Shown piece by piece: positions 57,859-64,000 of a stretch of DNA of 64,000 nucleotides. Every line of letters begins with the position of its first letter. The stretch's first letter is position 1. Position numbers and translations under genes: made by a program. Source of the DNA: JABWAN01 sp041918175 (GTDB lineage: Bacteria > Zhuqueibacterota > Zhuqueibacteria > Zhuqueibacterales > Zhuqueibacteraceae); contig JAYRWE010000027.1 in the NCBI GenBank assembly GCA_041918175.1, positions 62,001-126,000 of the forward strand. Direction: 5' to 3'. Under the pieces are notes generated by a model. The model made no database searches. It was not told where the DNA came from and saw nothing but the letters and a program-made list of their open reading frames with translations.

Positions 57859-59847
57859 ATGGCCGAGATCACCAACAACCTCGCAACCAAGATCGCGTTC
57901 TCACAATATCATCTGCCAGGCCTACTCGAAGGCAAATACGAAATCAGCGTGACGCAAGAGCTTGCCATTCGCAACCAGAGGATCACGAAAACGGTCAATG
58001 GCAAAGAAGTCTCGCCTTTCACTGTGACGCGCACATTTACGATTGCGGGCGAGCGTTTCGTGTTGCAACCGACACTGATGCACGCGGCGTTTCCGCCGGA
58101 GGGCAGCTTGGGAGATCACGCGCACGTGTTGCCGCATGTTATTTTCAATCGCAGCACCTTGCCGTGGGAGCGCGCCACCGGGAGCAACGCGCCCAACGCA
58201 CCGTGGCTCGCGCTGTTGCTTTTTTCCGAAGAAGAAAAACCGAGCGCGGAGAAACAAACGCTCGCGCAAATTTCTTTGAAGGCACTGAAAGACCCGACGC
58301 GGTATGCGGCAAAATTTCCCGCGCTCACATTGGAGAGCGGACAGAGCGAAGATGATCAAGTCACGGTCATTGACGTGAAGCAAAGCTTGTTGCAGAGCCT
58401 GTTGCCCGCGCCCGCGGAGCTTGCTCTCACGGCGCATGTGCGCCAGGGCACCGATGACGCGGGCAAACTCGTTGGGGAAGAAGTTGCCGTGCTCATCGGG
58501 AAGCGCTTGCCGCTTAGCAACGGCATGAGCACCGTGCATTTGGTTTCGCTCGAAGGCCGTTACACGAGCGCGGGTTTCAATTATCAAAACGCGGGTGCGA
58601 ATGATTTGATTCGCCTCGTGAGTTTGTTTAGTTGGCGTTTCGCGTGTGTGGATGAACAGCAAAGCTTTGCCGCGCTGCTGCAAAATCTTGATCATGCGCC
58701 GGGCACGCTGCGCTTGCCGGCGAACGCCAACGCGAGCGCGGAAAAATATTTGAGCATGGGTTGCGTCGCAGCGCCACATTTTTTGCGGCACGGCGAGCGC
58801 ACTGTGTCGTGGTATCACGGTCCGCTTGTGCCCGGCAACAATGCCACGGAGCTGGCGCTGCCGGCACGCGCCGCGGATGAGTTGGTGCGTTATCATCCCA
58901 GCACCGGCATGTTCGACGTTTCCTATGCTGCGGTGTGGGAATTGGGCCGCGCGCTCGTGCTCAAGAGCAACCAGATCAGCACGCGACTCTATCAGTGGAA
59001 GCGCGGCCACGCGCAGCAAGTACTGCAAGCCGAGCAGCGTTTGCTGCATCCCCATTTGCCGCATGCGGGACAAACCGCGAACAACGCCGCGTTACCGCAA
59101 TTGCCCAAGGAAGTTGAAAAATGGTTTCAACGTTTGCGGCTCTTGCACGGCGTGCCGTTTAATTATCTCGTGCCCGACGAGCGTATGTTGCCGAAAGAGT
59201 CGCTGCGGTTTTTCTGGCTCGATGCTGCGTGGCTCGATTGTTTGGAAGACGGAGCGTTTAGCGTGGGCCGCGTGAGTGACGCCGAGCAAGAGCGCGACCG
59301 CACGCGTGCAGAAGCGCTGCCCGAAGCGCATCCCGCGATCACAGGATTTCTCATGCGCTCCGATGTGGTTGCGGGTTGGCCGGGATTGCTGATGGAGGGT
59401 TATGACTTCATTGCCGACGCCGCGACTTTTGCGCCCACGCCAGACAAGCTCGAGCCGTTGCGAATTGCGCGCTTGTCGGAGAATGTGTTGCTCGGCTTGT
59501 TTGCGGGCGAACTCAAGACTTTAGACTTTCATCTCAAACCGGAAACGTTGCATTTCGGTTTGGAGAGCACGCGCGTCAACAATACGGCCACTTTCAGCAA
59601 GAATCTACGCGGCCTCGACGGGAAAGCGCTCATGGATCGGAATGGCAATCTGATTCGCGTCGCGGCCTCATTCAATGGAACGCCGGCGGATTCTTTCCGC
59701 GTGCTCGATCTTGCAGCGTTTGCCGCGAGCATGAAAACCGCATTGACGCAAGCCGGCGTGGCGCTCGCGGACTTCAACTCTGCAACGCTCGCTTTGGAAA
59801 TGATTGCCGGCATGGAAAAGATCCGCTTCAGAAAAATTTCCCAATAG
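57859..59847 (+). CDS. Conserved-type protein of unknown function (locus gene E)
   Basis: 662 residues; start ATG 57859 (the ribosome site AGGA lies 13 bases away, a little far). No signal peptide or membrane segment. Distinct motifs: LPHVIFNRSTLPWERATGSN followed by APWLALLLFSEEE in the first quarter, FLRHGERTVSWYHGPLVPGN in the middle, then HGVPFNYLVPDERMLPKESL, then RSDVVAGWPGLLMEGYDFIA and RLSENVLLGLFAGELKTLD. These look like a real family but I cannot name it. Cysteines are few; no nuclease, protease or ATPase motif was seen. It is the last of the five locus genes, convergent with the following oxidoreductase. Confidence 0.75.
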   Translation: MAEITNNLATKIAFSQYHLPGLLEGKYEISVTQELAIRNQRITKTVNGKEVSPFTVTRTFTIAGERFVLQPTLMHAAFPPEGSLGDHAHVLPHVIFNRSTLPWERATGSNAPNAPWLALLLFSEEEKPSAEKQTLAQISLKALKDPTRYAAKFPALTLESGQSEDDQVTVIDVKQSLLQSLLPAPAELALTAHVRQGTDDAGKLVGEEVAVLIGKRLPLSNGMSTVHLVSLEGRYTSAGFNYQNAGANDLIRLVSLFSWRFACVDEQQSFAALLQNLDHAPGTLRLPANANASAEKYLSMGCVAAPHFLRHGERTVSWYHGPLVPGNNATELALPARAADELVRYHPSTGMFDVSYAAVWELGRALVLKSNQISTRLYQWKRGHAQQVLQAEQRLLHPHLPHAGQTANNAALPQLPKEVEKWFQRLRLLHGVPFNYLVPDERMLPKESLRFFWLDAAWLDCLEDGAFSVGRVSDAEQERDRTRAEALPEAHPAITGFLMRSDVVAGWPGLLMEGYDFIADAATFAPTPDKLEPLRIARLSENVLLGLFAGELKTLDFHLKPETLHFGLESTRVNNTATFSKNLRGLDGKALMDRNGNLIRVAASFNGTPADSFRVLDLAAFAASMKTALTQAGVALADFNSATLALEMIAGMEKIRFRKISQ

Positions 59848-59874
59848 TCGATTGCGCCGAATGCGATTTGCGGG

Positions 59875-61077
59875 CTAACGCTTTGCCCACGGAAGGTTCA
59901 TCGTGCTCAAGAAGCTTCCACGTGCAATCGCTTGCTGCAAGTCGTCCTCAAGTCCTGCCACGCGATGAAAGTGTTCCGTCTTTTGGGGGAAAAGTATGTT
60001 CCGCACCCGCACCCGCTTAATTTGGTGCTCGGCTAGCGTCATAATGTTGGGGCAACTCTCGTGCATGGCCTGAATCGTTTGCGTGTGGCTGGCCGCTATT
60101 TCAAGCGAGCATAACGGCGCGTAGTCGTTGAGAATCGCATACACCAAATCGCGAAAACCACTATAGTGCCAATCGCCAAGCCGGCCGTTGTCAAATCGTT
60201 CGCTCCCGCCGTTTTCATATTCAATCACGGTCTCGCCTTTTTCTCCCTGCCAAACTGCTTTGCCTTTTTCTCCGCTAATTTTCATAACGGGCCCAAGCTC
60301 GTGGCTATTCGCGTGCGTGAGCAGCACGTGGCAAGCAACGCCCGCGCTTGTTTGAAATTGCATCTGCACGAGGTCGCAGCTTGCCCCGGGGTTGACGCGG
60401 TAAAGCTCGGCGTGAAGTTCTTGCGGCGTTGCCGCGGAATGTTCGAAGCGCGAGGCGAGGTAGAGCACATTTAAAAAATAATGCGCATGCGCATTGTTCG
60501 CCGGGCTATCGCGCACCCAATGTTCGCCCACGCGCAGTTTGCCTGCCCATTCATTGCGGCGATAGTATTCGATGCTGCGCGGCCAGCCGCAGAGCAGTGA
60601 AAGCGAGCGCACGCGCCCCAACTTGCCTGCGGCGATACGCGCTTTGAGTTGTTGAATTGAATTGCTGTAAAGATGCTGGAAGCCTACAGCAATCTTGCGT
60701 TGCGTTGCCTCGCGCGCGGCAATGAGCGCATTGGCTTCTGCCACGGTCGCGGCGAGCGGCTTCTCGCAGTACACATGCAATCCCGCCTGCATCGCCGCGA
60801 GGCTCACGGGCGTGTGTTGATGAATGCCGATGGGCACTGTGAGCACCTCCGCACCTGCGACGCCGTGTTTGAAAAAATCTTCGACATTTTCGAAGAGCGT
60901 CACGCCCTGCGCTTGCAATGAGCGCACACGCTGCGGATACTTCTTGCGATCACGGGCTAATGCAACCACGCCGGTGAGTTGCGCCAAACCTTGTTGGGTG
61001 AGCCACGCGATAGCTCGCAAATGCGCAACGGCATAACCGCCGAGGCCGATAACGACAAAACGCAGTGGCGGATTCAT
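59875..61077 (-). CDS. Gfo/Idh/MocA family oxidoreductase
   Basis: 400 residues from ATG 61077 (MNPPLRFVVIGLGGYAVAHL). The longer open frame to 61653 is probably a chance extension through repeats. Rossmann fold at the N-terminus, the family HVYCEKPLAATVAEANALIA with the conserved EKP, then the beta-sheet domain (ENGGSERFDNG). A conserved AHYFLNVLYL helix contains the active-site-region His. No Tat or Sec signal, so it is cytoplasmic, unlike the Tat-exported paralogue at 3589-4944. Substrate unknown; sugars, inositols and glycosides are typical. Confidence 0.88.
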   Translation of the reverse strand: MNPPLRFVVIGLGGYAVAHLRAIAWLTQQGLAQLTGVVALARDRKKYPQRVRSLQAQGVTLFENVEDFFKHGVAGAEVLTVPIGIHQHTPVSLAAMQAGLHVYCEKPLAATVAEANALIAAREATQRKIAVGFQHLYSNSIQQLKARIAAGKLGRVRSLSLLCGWPRSIEYYRRNEWAGKLRVGEHWVRDSPANNAHAHYFLNVLYLASRFEHSAATPQELHAELYRVNPGASCDLVQMQFQTSAGVACHVLLTHANSHELGPVMKISGEKGKAVWQGEKGETVIEYENGGSERFDNGRLGDWHYSGFRDLVYAILNDYAPLCSLEIAASHTQTIQAMHESCPNIMTLAEHQIKRVRVRNILFPQKTEHFHRVAGLEDDLQQAIARGSFLSTMNLPWAKR

Positions 61078-61112
61078 TTGCACGCATTTCTGTCTACAAG
61101 GCCATTTTTGTT

Positions 61113-61205
61113 GAACACCTTCGGTGTTCATTGGGTTGGGCGTTGTTGAACCCAGGGTGCCCAGAAGCTGGGCACTCTGGGCTGAGGTCTGTAACGCCTT
61201 CGGCG
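61113..61205. repeat. Triple-hairpin repeat (GGTGTTC / CCCAGGGTGCCC / GGCGT)
   Basis: Three consecutive hairpins: GAACACCTTCGGTGTTC, then CCCAGGGTGCCCAG paired with CTGGGCACTCTGGG, then ACGCCTTCGGCGT. The UUCG-type loops in the first and third make them very stable in RNA. This arrangement is typical of dispersed intergenic elements. Confidence 0.7.
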
Positions 61206-61500
61206 TATGGTTGCCACACAGTGTCATTGTCTTGCAATGCCCCGCACCAAACAACCTAGAACCAAGTTCTTTGATGATGCTTTTCCTTGCCCACACAAAG
61301 CAACATTGAATCAAGATATTGGGCGCCGCTCGTTTTGAAAAGATCGGCTCAGCAGTGGGATGCAATCGCTTTGAAGTCACCTCGCTTGCAAAGGCCACCG
61401 CGGTAAACAAGCGGAGATGACACCTCGGTGAAGCAGCGACAAGCCATAAAAAAAGTCGAGCGGAGCAAATCGATAAACGCACGCACGCTGACTGTGCTCT

Positions 61501-61543
61501 AAAAACAAAAACGCACGGTTTGTGACCGTGCGTTTTTGTTTTA
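61501..61543. terminator. Bidirectional rho-independent terminator
   Basis: ACGCACGGT and ACCGTGCGT form a 9-bp stem with a 5-base loop, flanked by A-runs on the left and T-runs on the right (TTTTTGTTTT). It can act for transcripts from either side. Confidence 0.8.
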
Positions 61544-61662
61544 TGCGAAACACTTCCTGCAATGACGTTCAATTCGTAACCGCGGGTTATGTGCATGATA
61601 CGATACCCCAAAAGGGGCATGACTACGAAAATAACGTAACCGTGTGCTCGCACCGAAACGGC

Positions 61663-61704
61663 AAAGGATTAAGGCGGATCTCGTAGAATCTGCTTTAATC
61701 CTTT
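61663..61704 (-). terminator. Stem-loop after the TonB-family gene
   Basis: AAAGGATTAAGGCGGAT pairs (with two G-U pairs) with ATCTGCTTTAATCCTTT around an 8-base loop, 37 bp past the stop of the TonB-like gene. A T-rich stretch is weak, so it is only a probable terminator or RNA stabiliser. Confidence 0.5.
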
Positions 61705-61740
61705 CTGTTTGCTTGTCAGCCGCGTTTTTTGTCGCGCGGA

Positions 61741-62892
61741 TCAATAGCCAAACGTATACACTTGCCGGATCGTGGTCTTGCCTTTGTCTGGTGCGACGGC
61801 GCCGAAATCGTCCCAGCGGAGAATACGGCTGATGACGCATTTTTCCACGCGCGGGTTGTTCAAGGTGGAGGAGACAATGGTCGCGCTTTCAATCGTGCCT
61901 TGCGGCGTGATGATAAAGCGCACGACGATCTTGCCTTTTAAATCGGGCGTGCGGCGAATTTCACTTTGATAGCAGGATTGAATCGCCGCAGTGTGGCGTG
62001 CGACTATGGCCGCGACCGCATCTTGCGAACGACCGCCGCCGCCGCCGCCTTCTTCCACTTCGATGAGGGGCGCGCTTTCTTGATATTCAATGTTGCCCGA
62101 GCGCGCAACGCCTTTGGATTTGCCTTCGCCCAAGCCTTCGACCATTGCATCAATGTTGCCGCCGCCGGTTTCACGACCGCCGCGCAAACCGCCACTGCCC
62201 GTTCCGGTTCCGCCGCCGATTTTTTCATCCAACTGTCCACGCCCGCTGCCGCTGCCTGCGCGTGCGAGTCCTGCGGACAATGCTTTGTCCATATCCGAAG
62301 CAACGTTCCCGCCTAAAATATCTTCCACGCCTTCGCCGCTGGCCATGTCGCTGCTGCTGGAAAGCAATCCCAAAATTCCGGCGCGGCCGGCTTCGGCGCG
62401 ATCGCGCGCCACCGAGCCGCCCAAACGTCCGCCTCCGGAGGAAGGTTGCGCACTATTCGCTTGTGTGTTGCCGGTTCTCCGGCCGCCGCCGCTCACGCTC
62501 CCTTCACTCTTTCCGCCGGGTGCGCCTTCGCGTGTCGACGTTTTTTCTCGCGCGCCGCTGGCGGCAACGGCAACCGGTTCTTCCACAGCGGGCGGCTCTG
62601 CGGTTTCTGTTTTTTCCAAAACCAAACGCGCAAAACGCTCTTGTACCGCTTCGCTGTGATGCTCCGGCTCTGCGGTTGCCGCATGGTTCATCGCGTACAA
62701 GACGAGCAAGAGATTGATCAACAAAGTGCTGGAGAGAATGCTGGCAAAACGCCGGTCAAGCGTTTCCCAAAAATTGCTTTCGAATTGTTTGGGAAAACGT
62801 GTGATCCGAAGCGGCGCTTGATCGGCTTTGAAGCTTTCGATCCAGGGTAAATTGTCCGTCGAGGTCTGGTTATGCGGCATGGTTGGCATCAT
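61741..62892 (-). CDS. TonB-family/AgmX-like energy transducer with Gly-rich linker
   Basis: About 383 residues from ATG 62892 (the longer frame to 62967 is rejected). A single membrane helix (FASILSSTLLINLLLVLYAM, ~50-70) places the bulk in the periplasm. A long low-complexity Gly/Ser/Ala-rich linker follows (~115-285), and then a TonB/AgmX C-terminal domain: HTAAIQSCYQSEIRRTPDLK, then GKIVVRFIITPQGTIESATI, with the CVISRILRWDDFG strand. This domain contacts outer-membrane partners using proton-motive force from ExbB/ExbD. The gene is the last of a minus-strand run with two ExbD genes. Gliding and adventurous-motility AgmX proteins share this C-terminus, so a motility or transport role is possible. 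Confidence 0.85.
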   Translation of the reverse strand: MMPTMPHNQTSTDNLPWIESFKADQAPLRITRFPKQFESNFWETLDRRFASILSSTLLINLLLVLYAMNHAATAEPEHHSEAVQERFARLVLEKTETAEPPAVEEPVAVAASGAREKTSTREGAPGGKSEGSVSGGGRRTGNTQANSAQPSSGGGRLGGSVARDRAEAGRAGILGLLSSSSDMASGEGVEDILGGNVASDMDKALSAGLARAGSGSGRGQLDEKIGGGTGTGSGGLRGGRETGGGNIDAMVEGLGEGKSKGVARSGNIEYQESAPLIEVEEGGGGGGRSQDAVAAIVARHTAAIQSCYQSEIRRTPDLKGKIVVRFIITPQGTIESATIVSSTLNNPRVEKCVISRILRWDDFGAVAPDKGKTTIRQVYTFGY

Positions 62893-63012
62893 TTCATTCT
62901 GCCGTTCTGGTTTCGTCCGTAAACAATGATCAAAGAAGCAAACGTGGCGCGGCTGCGCGCAACGCAAAACCGCGGGAGGTGTGCGTTGCGAAAAAGGTGC
63001 AGCGCCCGCGCG

Positions 63013-63519
63013 TTACTCGGGTTTATAAACGGCCAAACGCATGTTGGGATAGCCGCCCACACCACACGTGCGCATGACCTTTACCAATTCATAATAGGTG
63101 AGGTCTTTGTCGCCTTGAATGACGACGCGGCCGGAAAACTTCACGCCATAGTCGGCTTCCATCTTCTTTGCCTGGGAACTGAAAAAAAGCAAGCGTTCTT
63201 TCAGCGGTTTGATGATGCCGTTTTCCATGACCGTGGGCGAATTCGCGGTAATATCATCCATCGCCGCGACTTTTTCATGATTGACGAGAATCATGTTTTT
63301 GGAAACCACGACGTCCAAACCCACTTCCGGCGGCTGCTGCACGGTGGAATTGGGCAGGGTCAAGTATTCCGAAGGCGAAATCAGTTGGCCGTCGGTGGAA
63401 TACATTTGCAGCAGGAAGATGAGCAACACCGTGAACGTATCGAGCATCGAAGTCAGGTTCAGCGTGGCTTCGGGCATCGCGGTTTTGTGCTTCTTGATAC
63501 GAGAAGGTATAAAAGCCAT
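63013..63519 (-). CDS. exbD: Biopolymer transport protein ExbD/TolR
   Basis: 168 residues. The N-terminal helix carries the family pattern LTSMLDTFTVLLIFLLQMY with the proton-path Asp of MLD. The rest is a periplasmic domain (VVIQGDKDLTYYELVKVMRT near the end). ExbD works with ExbB to harvest the proton-motive force for TonB-like proteins; here it pairs with the TonB/AgmX-like gene 120 bp downstream. An ExbB gene would be expected further upstream, beyond the window. Larger than typical ExbD (~140) by a periplasmic insertion (~70-95). Start ATG 63519. Confidence 0.9.
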   Translation of the reverse strand: MAFIPSRIKKHKTAMPEATLNLTSMLDTFTVLLIFLLQMYSTDGQLISPSEYLTLPNSTVQQPPEVGLDVVVSKNMILVNHEKVAAMDDITANSPTVMENGIIKPLKERLLFFSSQAKKMEADYGVKFSGRVVIQGDKDLTYYELVKVMRTCGVGGYPNMRLAVYKPE

Positions 63520-63698
63520 ATGTGCTCAGTAAAATAATTGCAGCGGTTCGCCTTCAGGTGACATTGCGCAGGTCGAATGCCTGATCGCATACGACGCCGA
63601 TCTGGCGTACAGCTCGCGGACTTAGACGAATTGCCGCCGCGCGCTGGGACGGTTGCAATGCACACGCTTCAGGTTTGAAATTGGGGGCGCAACACACG

Positions 63699-64000
63699 TT
63701 ACATCACGCCGGCGCTCAAAGCCACATTGGGAAAGAGCGTCACGTTTTTGCCGTCCACGCGAATGTTGCGGGCCGCATCCATCGTACTCACCAAAACTTG
63801 GTAGTTGATTTTAGGCTCGGCTTGAATCACAACGGCGTCGGGATCGGCGAAGCTTTTGCCCGCGCGTTGTTTCACTTCCAAGAGCTTGCGTGACAGCCCC
63901 GGCAAATCATATTCGCCGTTGGTGTTGACGGGCAAGGCCGGACCGGTCATGGCCGCCTCTTCGGGCGTGGAAACGGCGCTGGCAATGTAAAAGCCCTTGT
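63699..64000 (-). CDS. Second ExbD-like protein, 5' partial
   Basis: The frame is open to the window edge, so the start is missing. About 100 C-terminal residues are visible (GFYIASAVSTPEEAAMTGPA near the start, then PVNTNGEYDLPGLSRKLLEV). The PDAVVIQAEPKINYQVLVST and MDAARNIRVDGKNVTLFPNV segments match ExbD C-terminal domains. With 63013-63519 it makes tandem ExbD copies, common in gliding/AgmX-type energy-transducing complexes. The call rests on the partial domain. Confidence 0.7.
   Translation of the reverse strand, partial: KGFYIASAVSTPEEAAMTGPALPVNTNGEYDLPGLSRKLLEVKQRAGKSFADPDAVVIQAEPKINYQVLVSTMDAARNIRVDGKNVTLFPNVALSAGVM

Larger units (their letters stand above)
61078..61740. other. Long intergenic region with palindromes and terminator
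   Basis: 663 bp. Contains the GAACACC/GGTGTTC, CCCAGGGTGCCCAG/CTGGGCACTCTGGG and ACGCC/GGCGT hairpins at 61113-61205, a strong terminator at 61501-61543 and another stem-loop at 61663-61704. No gene is convincing. Confidence 0.55.

Noticed and set aside
1..64000. tRNA or rRNA genes
   Set aside because: No cloverleaf with the GTTCGAATC arm and no rRNA-like conserved segment was seen by eye; a tRNAscan run would be decisive.

Overview
The window suggests a chromosome segment, roughly mid-50s % GC by eye, from an uncultured-type bacterium of the FCB superphylum (Calditrichota/KSB1-like lineages fit). The basis is inference: a FlgD-Ig/type IX secretion-style C-terminal sorting domain on a large surface protein, several TonB/outer-membrane barrel genes, a UDP-glucuronate decarboxylase, ThyX instead of ThyA, and many dispersed intergenic palindromes. 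No rRNA, tRNA, CRISPR array, IS element or phage structural module was recognised.

Layout. 1-7.1 kb (+): end of a HEAT/DUF1080 protein, a VapBC-type toxin-antitoxin pair, a DUF2784 membrane protein, a Tat-exported Gfo/Idh/MocA oxidoreductase and a seven-haem membrane-anchored cytochrome c. 7.2-9.8 kb (-): MazG, MtnA and an AF2212-like antitoxin whose PIN toxin survives only as a C-terminal stub. 10.1-18.1 kb (+): polyprenyl diphosphate synthase, ApbE lipoprotein, UDP-glucuronate decarboxylase, GT9 heptosyltransferase, RsfS, ArgS with an altered HIGH motif and a PfkB sugar kinase. 18.3-23 kb (-): nucleotidyltransferase/small-protein pair, aldo-keto reductase and a Dpp/Opp-type transporter lacking a visible binding protein. 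23.6-32.6 kb (+): M48 lipoprotein protease, an Rpn-type nuclease with an internal start plus a separate copy of its C-terminal module, ThyX, YchF, RNase R and a phosphofructokinase.

32.7-43.1 kb (-): outer-membrane and surface proteins, including a 1094-residue Asp-box/cohesin/dockerin/FlgD-Ig protein, then a signalling cassette made of a PEGA Ser/Thr kinase, a TPR-plus-barrel protein and a GAF-sigma-54 activator. 43.6-59.8 kb (+): five consecutive very large genes of 1378, 1173, 626, 1380 and 662 residues. I call these genes A to E. They include a LamG/lectin/S74-chaperone fibre protein (B), a possible GT-B glycosyltransferase (C) and a DUF6603-like beta-rich giant (D). The proteins at either end (A, E) look like conserved families but I cannot assign them a function. 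This is the best candidate for an undescribed system: an apparently cytoplasmic multi-protein assembly with a self-trimerising fibre, facing the signalling cassette across a divergent intergenic region. 59.9-64 kb (-): a second Gfo/Idh/MocA oxidoreductase and a TonB/ExbD energy-transduction operon that runs off the window.

At least five families of dispersed or palindromic intergenic repeats separate these blocks. Several probably act as terminators or are miniature repeat elements. All functional statements rest on motif recognition by eye; no database search was run.
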